Translations under genes and position numbers: made by a program
Assembly: GCF_019880555.1 (NCBI RefSeq)
Contig: NZ_JAINVU010000004.1
Span: 1 to 64,000 of the forward strand
From: Hephaestia mangrovi
GTDB lineage: Bacteria; Pseudomonadota; Alphaproteobacteria; Sphingomonadales; Sphingomonadaceae
DNA length: 64,000 bases
Reading direction: 5' to 3'
Part shown: piece after piece, positions 8,093 through 16,794 of the stretch
How positions within the stretch are numbered: position 1 is the stretch's first letter
Layout: each line of letters begins with the position of its first letter
Notes under the pieces: generated by a model
Told to the model about the DNA's origin: nothing
The model's database searches: none
What the model saw: the letters and a program-made list of their open reading frames with translations, nothing else

Positions 8093-9294
8093 CTTCACGC
8101 ACGCTCAAGATTGCCGTGGTGAGCGATCTCCACGTCTTTAATGGCTCGTCGGAAGATTCCAAAAGCCCGTCGACGATTGGAACAGCCGATGCTCAGGACG
8201 CTCCCGAGCGGCATCCGTTACGTGGCCTAGCCCAGATCATCGAACGCGATAAGCTGAGCGCAGACCTGCTGATTTGCCCGGGAGACTTGTCGGATAAGGC
8301 TGATCCCGCAGCCCTGATATTCGCCTGGAGAAAGCTCAATGAGCTCAAGGAACAACTAGGGGCTAAGTATCTTCTGGCCACCGCGGGCAATCATGATGTC
8401 GATTCGCGCAACCAGTACGACGATCATGATCCTAAAGGTAATCTTCAATCCTTGGATCCTATGTTTCCAGGTGTTGAAGAAGCGCTCTGCGATCGCTTCT
8501 GGTCACGCAATTTCGTGATCGTTGAGTTTGACGAAGTGCGGGTCGTGCTGCTCAACTCGTCTGCTTTTCACGGGTATGGACCCGATGCCAAACCCGAATT
8601 TCGTCATGGCAGGATCAGCTCGAAGACACTTTCTGCGCTTCGTATGGCGCTCGCTGGTGGCGAAAAACGGATCAACATCCTAGTCTGTCATCATCACCCA
8701 ATTACGCATAATCCAGTCAATGAAGAAGATTATAGCGAGATGGTGGGAGGCGATCGCCTGATAGATCTGCTCGATTCCGGTGAGTACGGGTCATGGCTGA
8801 TGATCCATGGCCACAAACATTACCCCCGACTCGCCTATGCCTCTGGGGGCGCATCATCGCCGATAATTTTTTCGGCTGGGTCGCTGAGCGCATTCCTGTA
8901 TCAGAAGATTGCCAGTCGTGCGCGCAATCAATTCTACATCCTTGAGATTCCTATAGGTGATCTCGACACGTTGGAACTGGATCTAGCGGGAACGCTGACC
9001 GCTTGGGACTGGATCAATATGTCCGGCTGGCAACCCGCGGGCGCCGGCTCAGGCCTACCGCACCAGGTCGGTTTTGGTTGGCGGGAATCTGCCCGTACGA
9101 TCGCAACGATGATTGCAAAACATTTGGAAGACAAAACGAGCGTTTTGACTGGCGAGGAATTGCTGACCGCTATCCCGAGATTGCGCTACCTGCGCCCAGA
9201 GGAAATTGAAGCCGTCGTGCGGCGATTGGGCTCATCACATGGGATCATCGCTCAACTCAAGGACGGCATTATCTGCGAAGTGGGGCGAACATGA
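8089..9294 (+). CDS. Calcineurin-like metallophosphoesterase
   Basis: 401 residues starting at a GTG that overlaps the methyltransferase stop (GTGA). All motifs of the calcineurin-like fold are present in order: SDLH (Asp13, His15), CPGDLSD near 65, GNHD near 100, HHHP near 202 and IHGHKH near 240, so two metal ions should be bound. The final 130 residues are an extra region ending in a small helix-turn-like segment (L-T-G-E-E-L-L-T-A-I, then R-R-L-G-S-S-H-G-I-I). Members include DNA nucleases of the Mre11/SbcD type and cyclic-nucleotide phosphodiesterases; the sequence does not decide between them. Its place between a methyltransferase and an ATPase suggests the catalytic effector of a defence module, as inference. 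Confidence 0.85.
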   Translation: MTSRTLKIAVVSDLHVFNGSSEDSKSPSTIGTADAQDAPERHPLRGLAQIIERDKLSADLLICPGDLSDKADPAALIFAWRKLNELKEQLGAKYLLATAGNHDVDSRNQYDDHDPKGNLQSLDPMFPGVEEALCDRFWSRNFVIVEFDEVRVVLLNSSAFHGYGPDAKPEFRHGRISSKTLSALRMALAGGEKRINILVCHHHPITHNPVNEEDYSEMVGGDRLIDLLDSGEYGSWLMIHGHKHYPRLAYASGGASSPIIFSAGSLSAFLYQKIASRARNQFYILEIPIGDLDTLELDLAGTLTAWDWINMSGWQPAGAGSGLPHQVGFGWRESARTIATMIAKHLEDKTSVLTGEELLTAIPRLRYLRPEEIEAVVRRLGSSHGIIAQLKDGIICEVGRT

Positions 9295-11177
9295 ATATCC
9301 TCATGTCAGCACCAAGCGTCTTTGAATCCTTCAATGCGCGAAATCTTGATCCAACCCAGGTTGCTCAGCGCTTTATACCACCCCGGCAATTTGACGAACT
9401 GATCCTCCGGAATCACAGCATCGTGGTAGGCCCACGAGGCAGTGGGAAAACCACGCTGCTCAAGATGCTCCAGCTGCCAGCGCTCGCGTCATGGAATCAT
9501 CAGGATGCCGACAGCTTTAGGAAGAAGATCGATTTCACCGGGGTGTTTGTCGCAGCGGACATTAGCTGGGGCGCACAGTTGACGGCGCTCGGCGAAGCTC
9601 GGTTGTCCGATGACCTGCGTACATTGCTCGGCTTTTCGGCGTTTACCACGCATATGCTGTCTGCGCTGGTACGCGCGATGAAGGAAGCGATGAACTCGGC
9701 CCTCGCTGATATTCCGTCGCTTGCCCGCCTATATGTCGATCTAGATCGCGAGACTATAGCTGCGCTTGTCCGGTCGCTCGCGAGAGAATGGGAGCTGACG
9801 CCCGAACTACCGACATTGTTTGCATTGCAGACAGCGCTCCAAGGTCGGCTGTCGAAGATCGCACAGATCGCTAATCAACTGGCCTTGGCCGGCGTGCGAG
9901 AACTCGATCCACATTTGCCCGAAACTCAGTTTCTTTATCTCGACGCGCTTTCGGCGGTTTCTTTCGGCGTCGAGCAGTTCAACACTTATGCTGACCAGCC
10001 GTATCGAAAATGGGCTTTGTTGTTTGACGAGCTTGAAATCGCACCTCAGGCAATTCGTCAGACGCTGCTCAAGGCCTTGCGAAGCACAAACTCGAATCTG
10101 CTCTTCAAACTGTCGCTCAGTCCGTACCATCAAGATGCTGGGCTGCTGAACAGCGCCATCGCGGCGATGCCGGCGCAGGATTATCAGCCGATCGAACTCT
10201 GGTATGCACGCAAGGAGCAGGGCTTCCAGTTCTCACGCGCCCTTCTGGAAGCTATGATCGCGGACGCAGGCTGTAACGGCGTTACGCCGGAGGATATCTT
10301 TGGTACAGCCTCGATAGGCATGCGCGAAGATGTGTCAGGTGTGCAGCCGTCGGCCTACCGCCCAGGTACGGACCTACATAAGCGGTATAAGCGACTGGCC
10401 ATCAAGGACCCGAGCTTTGCTACCTATATCAGCGAGAACCGGGTCGATCTCGACCGGATGCACGAACTTCCCTCTGCGGAGCGGGCCAGCGTCATTCGCA
10501 AGGTCACCTCGATCGTCATGGTGCGCGAAGCATATCGGTCAGAGCCGCAGGCGATCGGCGGCGGTCAACGGCTCGGCCGTAGTCGCAAGAACGCAAACGT
10601 CTATTATGGCGTTGATGCACTGCTCGCGATCGTCGAGGGCAACCCACGCTGGCTGATTGGGCTGATGGGCCCGCTGATCCGGCGATTTAAAAATGATGGG
10701 CAACGCGTACCCCGTGCAATTCAAGCAACCGCGATATCGACCGCCGCAAATCGATTTCGCGCGCTCCTGCGCACCATTCCCTATGTCCCCGACGGCACAA
10801 GCTCATTTCGCCACAAACAGATGGCGTCGCGCGGGTTACTCACGCTGCTGGACGCCCTCGGCGCGCGCTTTCGCCGTCACATCGTCGTTGATGACTTTTC
10901 ACCTGATCCGGTGCTATCATTTACTGTCGACGCAAATACCTCCGACAGTCTTCTGTTGGCGCTTGGCCGGGCACTAAACGCTGGCGCAATCATCCTGGTG
11001 CCCGACTCCGGCGCGGAGGCCATCGCTAGCTCCATCCGTGGAAAGCGCTTCCGTCTCTCCTACATGCTTGCAACTAGCTACGGCCTTCCCTTGCTGCTGG
11101 GGCGCGAGGGCTCGCTTCAACGCCTGCTTACGGACGATCGCGCGAGCTCCGTGCCGCTGTTCAACGGAGACCTGTAA
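9291..11177 (+). CDS. ORC/Cdc6-like P-loop ATPase
   Basis: 628 residues, starting at an ATG overlapping the phosphoesterase stop (ATGA). The N-terminus reads F-N-A-R-N-L-D-P-x-Q-V-A-x-x-F-I-P-P-R-x-F-D-x-L, then Walker A GPRGSGKTT at 47-55; Walker B is WALLFDELE near 241-249. This N-terminal pattern is that of the ORC-CDC6-like AAA ATPases found in bacterial islands. The C-terminal third contains no motif I know and may bind a partner or DNA. It is the third of four coupled genes. It is probably the energy-dependent recognition or loading component, by analogy with ATPases in other phage-defence operons. Confidence 0.75.
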   Translation: MNILMSAPSVFESFNARNLDPTQVAQRFIPPRQFDELILRNHSIVVGPRGSGKTTLLKMLQLPALASWNHQDADSFRKKIDFTGVFVAADISWGAQLTALGEARLSDDLRTLLGFSAFTTHMLSALVRAMKEAMNSALADIPSLARLYVDLDRETIAALVRSLAREWELTPELPTLFALQTALQGRLSKIAQIANQLALAGVRELDPHLPETQFLYLDALSAVSFGVEQFNTYADQPYRKWALLFDELEIAPQAIRQTLLKALRSTNSNLLFKLSLSPYHQDAGLLNSAIAAMPAQDYQPIELWYARKEQGFQFSRALLEAMIADAGCNGVTPEDIFGTASIGMREDVSGVQPSAYRPGTDLHKRYKRLAIKDPSFATYISENRVDLDRMHELPSAERASVIRKVTSIVMVREAYRSEPQAIGGGQRLGRSRKNANVYYGVDALLAIVEGNPRWLIGLMGPLIRRFKNDGQRVPRAIQATAISTAANRFRALLRTIPYVPDGTSSFRHKQMASRGLLTLLDALGARFRRHIVVDDFSPDPVLSFTVDANTSDSLLLALGRALNAGAIILVPDSGAEAIASSIRGKRFRLSYMLATSYGLPLLLGREGSLQRLLTDDRASSVPLFNGDL

Positions 11178-12112
11178 TGCTCGGCATAGAGATCATCGGC
11201 GACGGATCGCTAGACGACCGGTTCGACTTGTTCATCGGAACGCTGGGCTATGAGACGAGGTCTAGCCACCTAGCCCGACACGGCCAGATCAACGCGTGCC
11301 GGAAGATTGCGCTAGCATTTCCAGAGGAAGATTACGCCGCCTATTTGAGCAACCGCGACTTCCTCAACGAGGCCAAATTTGAGATCCTACCAAAAGATAC
11401 CGGAGAGTTCTCAAAGGTTTTGGCAACGTCTATAGAGAATCATCCTACAGATGAGAAACGAGATTTCTCTATCCTCGTCGATATCTCATCGATGTCACGC
11501 CCGATGCTTGCTGACATTGTTTATCAGCTGAGTATGGTCGAACGTGTTGCCGGCATGAGGGTCACGTTTGTCTATCTGCCGGCGGAGTTCGTAAGGGAGA
11601 ATGCCGAACATGCGCCAGTCGCCGTAACCGAACCTGTCACACCCGATTATGCAGGTTGGACCTCAACTCCCGAACGCCCCATCACCGCCGTGGTTGGCTT
11701 GGGTTACGAACATGACCTCGCGCTTGGTACCATCGAGTATCTTGAGCCAACCAGCGTCTGGGTCTTCGTTCCGACTGGAGAAGACCGACGGTATGACGAT
11801 GCCGTCAATCAGGCCAACCGTGATCTGAAGGAAATGCTCAGGGACGAGCGCGTGATGAATTATTACGTAGACGCGCCAGCGCGAGTTCACGCCATACTTG
11901 AAAATCTTGTGTTTGGGCTACTTCAGTCCTCCCGAACAGTTCTCGTTCCCTTTGGCCCTAAAATATTTAGCCTTTGCTGTCTGCTTGTTGCACGCACCTA
12001 CGCGCCGGAGATTACCGTGTGGCGCGTAAGCGGAGAAACCTTCGCCAAACCCGGCGATCGGATAGCCAGCGGAAAGGTTGTCACTTTGCAAACTCGCTTC
12101 GCGCGTCGCTGA
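11177..12112 (+). CDS. Unrecognised two-lobed alpha/beta protein, fourth gene of the methyltransferase operon
   Basis: 311 residues, start ATG overlapping the ATPase stop (TAATG). I do not recognise the family with confidence. The protein looks internally duplicated: FIGTLGYETR at 19-28 and V-V-G-L-G-Y-E-H-D at 172-180 both sit on a predicted strand-turn at the start of a lobe. Each is followed about 80 residues later by a strand ending in a conserved-looking loop (LVDISSMSRPM at 100-110, LVPFGPKIFSL at 256-266). The pattern suggests two Rossmann-like halves, as in CARF-type ligand sensors, but this is inference from sequence appearance. No nuclease or membrane segment is evident. Confidence 0.6.
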   Translation: MLGIEIIGDGSLDDRFDLFIGTLGYETRSSHLARHGQINACRKIALAFPEEDYAAYLSNRDFLNEAKFEILPKDTGEFSKVLATSIENHPTDEKRDFSILVDISSMSRPMLADIVYQLSMVERVAGMRVTFVYLPAEFVRENAEHAPVAVTEPVTPDYAGWTSTPERPITAVVGLGYEHDLALGTIEYLEPTSVWVFVPTGEDRRYDDAVNQANRDLKEMLRDERVMNYYVDAPARVHAILENLVFGLLQSSRTVLVPFGPKIFSLCCLLVARTYAPEITVWRVSGETFAKPGDRIASGKVVTLQTRFARR

Positions 12113-12664
12113 CCAATTACGTGGTGTCGCGACCCCGATGTCCGGCACGCCCAAAGTATACTCCAATGTGTCCGCGACTGACCTAGCCGGCCGTGCGCGG
12201 CCCAGGAGGTGCTATAACTTGCCGCCTGCATAAACGGCCGGTTTCAAGGTGCAATTAAAGCACCGCGAATGTTAGCTAAGTTGGCGGCTGCGGTCGTGGC
12301 GTTGACGCTTTCTGAAGCCGGCGGCTTCCGACCAATTATGGCCTTTCACCGGCGGCGGATTTTGAATGCACCAAGCATGCGACAAACTGTACCCTTGCGC
12401 CGGCGTTAATGCCTTTCACAGCGCTGGAATTAATTTTTTAGCGTTCGACTCTCAAAATGGCGTCGACCTTTTCCATGCGCTTTGCAGCCAAGTTTATTGC
12501 CCGTGGCGTCAACGCAGCGCGGCGACCGAATTTGACAAAATCCAGGGAAATGAGAGATTGGCAATCGGCCGGCGATTGCCGGCACCGATCGCGCGCCTAG
12601 TCGTTCACTATATAATGACGAATTTGCGTGAGACCGGAGAGGTCTAACCAGGCGGAGAGCAACC
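12113..12664. other. Intergenic region between the four-gene operon and the dGTPase unit
   Basis: 552 bases without a convincing gene. Short perfect hairpins occur at 12314-12328 (GAAGCC-GGC-GGCTTC) and 12248-12264 (GGTGC/GCACC), neither followed by a T-tract. A TATAAT stands at 12611-12616. An open frame at 12366-12647 has no ribosome site or family character and is not annotated. Confidence 0.4.
12611..12616 (+). promoter_or_regulatory. Candidate -10 element for the small-protein/dGTPase operon
   Basis: A perfect TATAAT lies 48 bases upstream of the ATG of the 68-residue gene in an otherwise GC-rich context. No good -35 hexamer was found at standard spacing, so support is moderate. Confidence 0.35.
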
Positions 12665-12871
12665 ATGGCCGACAGGGACCCGCAAGATGCCGAAATTCTT
12701 GAGCTAGTTGGTACGGGCGTGAATCCCGACAACCTTATCGCTACGCTCAGTGAAAAATATCCGATGGACAATGTCATTGAAGGGCTACAGCGCGCCATCG
12801 AGCGTGAAAAAATTACTCTCGACCGTGCAGGAATGGTCGTAGCTGTGCGCCAGCTTGCTGAAGCTGCCTAA
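12665..12871 (+). CDS. Small hypothetical protein upstream of dGTPase-like gene
   Basis: 68 residues, mixed charge, predicted mostly helical, without signal peptide or membrane segment. A GGAGAG ribosome site stands seven bases before the ATG. It reads D-A-E-I-L-E-L-V-G-T-G-V-N-P-D-N-L, later N-V-I-E-G-L-Q-R-A-I-E-R, and resembles no family I know. The next gene starts 22 bases downstream on the same strand, so both are probably co-transcribed. A regulatory or inhibitory partner of the dGTPase-like enzyme is possible from the context only. Confidence 0.6.
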   Translation: MADRDPQDAEILELVGTGVNPDNLIATLSEKYPMDNVIEGLQRAIEREKITLDRAGMVVAVRQLAEAA

Positions 12872-12893
12872 GAAACAATATTGGGGGCAGTGA

Positions 12894-14255
12894 GTGTCAG
12901 TTGGGGAAGAGTCGCCTCTTGATAAGGCGAGAATTGGCCGTTGTCATATAGACGATCTCGTACCCTCAATGGACCAGAGAGGCGCATTTGAGCGCGATCG
13001 GGACCGGATACTTTACTCTTCAGCGTTCCATCGCTTGGCTGGCATTACGCAGATCGTACGCGCCGGCGAACTCGACATTTTTCATACCCGCCAGCAGCAC
13101 ACCTACAAGGTTGCCCAGATAGGACGCCGCCTAGCGCAGTACCGCCTATATGCGCAGCCTAAGGCGGCGAAGCTTCAAGGACTGGACGCTGAGGTGGTCG
13201 AGGCAGCTTGTCTCGCGCACGACCTCGGGCATCCACCTTTCGGGCATGCCGCAGAGTACGAGCTTGACAGGCTCGTGCGCGATCCGACCATTTGCGGCGG
13301 CCTTGTGGAGGATGCTGCTCCGGACGGATATGAAGGAAATGCTCAGACGTTCCGCATTTTGACGAAGCTCGCTGTTCGGTACGGTAAAGATAGTCCTGGG
13401 CTCGACCTTACCAGAGCGACGTTAGCGGCGACGCTTAAGTACCCATGGCTGCGCGACCTTTCAAACGACAAAAAGAAAAAGAAGTGGTCAGCTTACACGT
13501 CTGAAAAGACGGCATTTGAATGGGCGCGTGAGCATTGCCGGGGCGACTACAAGACGGCTGAAGCGGAACTAATGGATTGGGCGGACGACATCGCTTATTC
13601 CGTACACGATCTCGAGGATTTCCATCGCGTCGGGATAATCCCTTGGAGTGAGATTTTCTCTGATAAGGCCCGTGATCGGATTATTGACGGAGCGCTCAAA
13701 GATTGGGCTCGAGACCCGAGCAATCCTGCCGATTCCCACGTCCGCCTGAAGCGTGCGATGGACCGCATTAAACTCAGAACCAAGATGTTCCCGAGAGTCA
13801 CGGATGAAGTATACAACGGCGCGCGCGAGCAACGACGTCAGCTTCGAAACTTCACTTCGACGTTAATCGGGGGGTACGTTCGCGCCGTGACATTAGCTGA
13901 AGACCTTAAGGGTGACGCGGTCATCATTGATTCTGACGCCTCGGATGAAGTCCGGCTATTGAAGTATTTTGCGCGCCAATACGTTATCGGACTGCCAGCC
14001 TTGCATGCGCAGCAGTATGGACAGAAGCGAATTGTGCGGGACCTATTTTCGATTTTCCTCACAGAAGGCAAAGCCGGCCATCTTGGCCTGTTCCCCACCC
14101 GCCTCCAGTACATCTGGGAGGATAACTCTGATGACAAGCCCGCGCGGCTGGCGGCAGACTGCGTCGCCTCTCTGACTGAAAACGAAGCGTATCAACTTCA
14201 TGGACGCCTAATGGGCACCGAGAGCGGCTTGGTACTGGACCCCATTGTTCGCTAA
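12894..14255 (+). CDS. dGTPase-like HD-domain deoxynucleoside triphosphate triphosphohydrolase
   Basis: 453 residues from a GTG preceded by GGGGGCAG. The HD-superfamily signature is complete: His in R-Q-Q-H-T-Y-K-V near 68, AHDLGHPPFGHAAE near 107-120, G-Y-E-G-N-A-Q-T near 147, and the metal-ligand Asp in DWADDIAYSVHDLED near 228-240. These enzymes cleave dNTPs to deoxynucleosides and triphosphate. Housekeeping Dgt has this role, and bacterial dGTPases are also established anti-phage enzymes that deplete nucleotides. Its position in an island with other nucleotide-handling genes favours the defensive role; this is inference. It is the last island gene before chromosomal glycosidase genes. Confidence 0.88.
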   Translation: MSVGEESPLDKARIGRCHIDDLVPSMDQRGAFERDRDRILYSSAFHRLAGITQIVRAGELDIFHTRQQHTYKVAQIGRRLAQYRLYAQPKAAKLQGLDAEVVEAACLAHDLGHPPFGHAAEYELDRLVRDPTICGGLVEDAAPDGYEGNAQTFRILTKLAVRYGKDSPGLDLTRATLAATLKYPWLRDLSNDKKKKKWSAYTSEKTAFEWAREHCRGDYKTAEAELMDWADDIAYSVHDLEDFHRVGIIPWSEIFSDKARDRIIDGALKDWARDPSNPADSHVRLKRAMDRIKLRTKMFPRVTDEVYNGAREQRRQLRNFTSTLIGGYVRAVTLAEDLKGDAVIIDSDASDEVRLLKYFARQYVIGLPALHAQQYGQKRIVRDLFSIFLTEGKAGHLGLFPTRLQYIWEDNSDDKPARLAADCVASLTENEAYQLHGRLMGTESGLVLDPIVR

Positions 14256-14688
14256 TCATCAGCCGAGGGGACAACTTGCTATTTCGCGAGCAGGAGGCGT
14301 AAACCCGTCGAGGGTCCGCTCCTGACGAAACAGACTTTGCCCGTCACGCCGGCGAACGGCGGCTTCGTCCCAATGAGCGCTGATCGTGGCGCCGCGGTGA
14401 CACCGTTCTGAAGTGGCAATCTCGCAGCCTACTGGTATAGTTTTCGCTGCTGACCCACGGGTCGAACCAAAGTCAGCTGGGTTCCAAACCCCAGAATCTC
14501 TCGAGTAATGGGGCCTCTTCGGGGGCTCAGTCGACCCTTGGTCGCGGAAAATTGATGTAAAGACAATATTTTTCGCTGTTAGTTTGAGCCCGTCACCGCC
14601 CACCATTTCAGCGTTTAAGCAATGCTAGGCGATCGAGGCTAGGTTCGCATCGCGCCAAAAAGGCGGCGATTGCGGACAACGCGTGGCC
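14256..14688. other. Intergenic region, probable right border of the island
   Basis: 433 bases between the convergent dGTPase-like and GH2 genes. No tRNA, integrase, or clear direct repeat matching the left edge could be found by eye. A minus-strand open frame spanning 14259-14606 lacks a ribosome site and family features. Composition shifts back to GC-rich after about 14640. Confidence 0.35.
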
Positions 14689-16794
14689 TCACTCTCGGAT
14701 GCGCCCCGGCGGCGCGGTGGTGATAGGCGACGCCGGATCGTAGGTCCATATCGCCTCGTCTGTCAGGCCATCCGCCGTGACCATAACAACATTCACTCCC
14801 GGCCGCAGACTGATGTCAGGCCACAATGCGATATGATCCTGAACCGGCGCGTTCCCAAGATTCTCGCCATTGAGCGTCAGATGAACGCTCGTTCTATTGG
14901 TATAGACCTTCACCTGCGCCTTCCTTTTCGTTCGATAACGATAGCGGCTGTCAGCGACGTGGAGCATCGGTCGATTTGACCAATTCGCCTGATACCAGAA
15001 ATAAGCGTCCTTCTTCACGGCGCGGTCATAGGTCACCAACCCCTTGTCGTTGATCCCGTTGCGATCACCTTCGGCACGGCCATCGGATGCCACATCGAAC
15101 GCTACCCAGACGAACGAACCCCAGATATACTTTAAATTGTTGATTTGACGCCAATTATTCTCATGGTAAAGCGTTTGGAATTGTTCGGGATGCCATCCAC
15201 TCGTCGTTACCGGTGGTTTCGGATCCTCTTCCTGGTCGCGAATGCTGCCGCCAGCGCCATATTCGCTGATGGCGAATGCCCGATGCGGAAATTTCGTATG
15301 GAAATCGCGCGCCCATCCGCCGAGCGTACCTACCTGCTCAGGATACCAGCCAAAATAGCGATTGTAGGCGCCGACATCGGAAATCGTCGCCTTGGGGGCG
15401 TCATCAGCCTGACAACAATGGGCGTAAACAGTTCGACGCGATGGATCTGCGGCCTTTGCCGCCTCCTGAACCGCGCGTATGACGCGCAGCACGTCGGGAT
15501 TTTCGGCATAGACCTCATTGCCGAGGCCCCACACGATGACCGAGGGATGATTGAAATTCTGCGCGATCAATTCGCGCATTTGTTGCTCCACATTGTGCTG
15601 GAAGGCGCTCCCCGCGTCGATCGCCCCATTTAGCGGTATCTCGGTCCAGACGAGTAACCCCAGCCTATCGGCGTCCTGGTAGGCACGCTGGGGGTGCTGA
15701 AAATGAACGAAGCGAACGCCTGTCGCGCCCAAGTCGGCGATCACTTGCATATCGGCCGATACTTCCCGGTCCGTCACGGCCGTTCCGCGGCCTGGTCGTT
15801 CGCTGTTGAAAAAGTCCACACCGTGCACGGCGTAGCGCCGGCCGTTGAGGATCAGGCCCTGGTCCGCGGTAATGGCGATCGAACGAATGCCCAGCGGCGT
15901 TTCGACGCGGTCCCGCTCTCGGCCCGTCACATCGATTATCTTGGTGACTACGGAATAAAGGTAGGGATCGGCAACACCGTTCCACAAATGCGGATCGGCG
16001 AGATCGGTTTCGGCTACAACTGAAACGGTGTCGCCCGCTTTCACCGTCACCGCCTTGGTGCTTTGTGCAACTTCCCGGCCTTCGGCATTGCGAATGCTAT
16101 TCACGACGCGCAACGGCTCCGCTCGGCCGCTATCGTTGGTCACCAGCGTTCGTGCACGGATGCGCGCGGTTTTTGCGCTGACGTGCGGGGTCGACACGTA
16201 AACGCCAGGGCCACCGTAATCCATCATGTCGACATGCACGTTATCAGTCGAGACAAGGGAAACCGGGCGGTAGAGCCCACCGAATACCGTGAAATCGCCG
16301 CCAAGCGGCGCGATTTGAGGAACTTTGCTGTTGTCCACCCGCACGGCGATCACGTTCGGCCCAACGGACAATGCGTCCGTGACGTCGAACCTGAAGCGGG
16401 CATAGCCGCCTTCATGCCGACCGACCTTACGCCCATTCACCCATGCGTCTGTAGCGAGCGCCGCGCCATCGAACACGAGATAGTAGCGCCGGCCCGGGTC
16501 TTTTCGCTTCATCTCGATATGGGTCCGATACCAGGCCGGTCCCCGATAGTAATTGCCGCCGTCGTCGCCATCGCCACCGTTGAAAGTATGCGGCAGCGTA
16601 ACGTGGCTCCAACCGCCGTCGTTAAAGGACGGTGCATCGGCACCCGGTGCATCAGCCTTCATGAACGACCAGACAGCGTCGATCGGCGTCGCGCTGCGCG
16701 GCAGAGCCATTGCGGGCGGCAAGCACGTCACCAAGGCCAACATACCGATCAGGCAGAACAACAATCGGCGATACGGTGACAGACCCATCAGCAT
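14689..16794 (-). CDS. Glycoside hydrolase family 2 protein (beta-galactosidase type), exported
   Basis: 701 residues. The ATG at 16794 is preceded by AAGGAGG at six bases, which decides the start over an upstream ATG at 16851. A signal peptide follows (R-R-L-L-F-C-L-I-G-M-L-A-L-V-T-C, cleavage near P-A-M-A). Then come the jelly-roll sugar-binding domain (W-Y-R-T near residue 90, D-A-W-V-N-G near 115), an immunoglobulin-like domain, and the TIM barrel with acid/base Glu in V-I-V-W-G-L-G-N-E-V and a nucleophile Glu in F-A-I-S-E-Y-G-A-G-G. It should act in the periplasm on beta-galactosides or related linkages. It diverges from a GH27 gene, suggesting joint use on galactose-containing glycans. 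Confidence 0.88.
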   Translation of the reverse strand: MLMGLSPYRRLLFCLIGMLALVTCLPPAMALPRSATPIDAVWSFMKADAPGADAPSFNDGGWSHVTLPHTFNGGDGDDGGNYYRGPAWYRTHIEMKRKDPGRRYYLVFDGAALATDAWVNGRKVGRHEGGYARFRFDVTDALSVGPNVIAVRVDNSKVPQIAPLGGDFTVFGGLYRPVSLVSTDNVHVDMMDYGGPGVYVSTPHVSAKTARIRARTLVTNDSGRAEPLRVVNSIRNAEGREVAQSTKAVTVKAGDTVSVVAETDLADPHLWNGVADPYLYSVVTKIIDVTGRERDRVETPLGIRSIAITADQGLILNGRRYAVHGVDFFNSERPGRGTAVTDREVSADMQVIADLGATGVRFVHFQHPQRAYQDADRLGLLVWTEIPLNGAIDAGSAFQHNVEQQMRELIAQNFNHPSVIVWGLGNEVYAENPDVLRVIRAVQEAAKAADPSRRTVYAHCCQADDAPKATISDVGAYNRYFGWYPEQVGTLGGWARDFHTKFPHRAFAISEYGAGGSIRDQEEDPKPPVTTSGWHPEQFQTLYHENNWRQINNLKYIWGSFVWVAFDVASDGRAEGDRNGINDKGLVTYDRAVKKDAYFWYQANWSNRPMLHVADSRYRYRTKRKAQVKVYTNRTSVHLTLNGENLGNAPVQDHIALWPDISLRPGVNVVMVTADGLTDEAIWTYDPASPITTAPPGRIRE

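Noticed and set aside
12366-12647. 93-codon plus-strand ORF in the spacer before the small dGTPase-associated gene
   Set aside because: No ribosome site and no family similarity, and it contains the likely promoter of the next gene.
14478-14516. tRNA-like text (GGGTTCCAAACCCC) near the island border
   Set aside because: I could not build an acceptor stem or anticodon arm around it, so it is not called as a tRNA or attachment site.
14259-14606. 115-codon minus-strand ORF at the island border
   Set aside because: No ribosome site, no recognisable domain, and mixed composition; treated as intergenic.
277-14640. Shared ten-base word GGCGATCGAG near both island edges as attachment sites
   Set aside because: The two copies are in inverted, not direct, orientation and the word is short enough to occur by chance in this composition.
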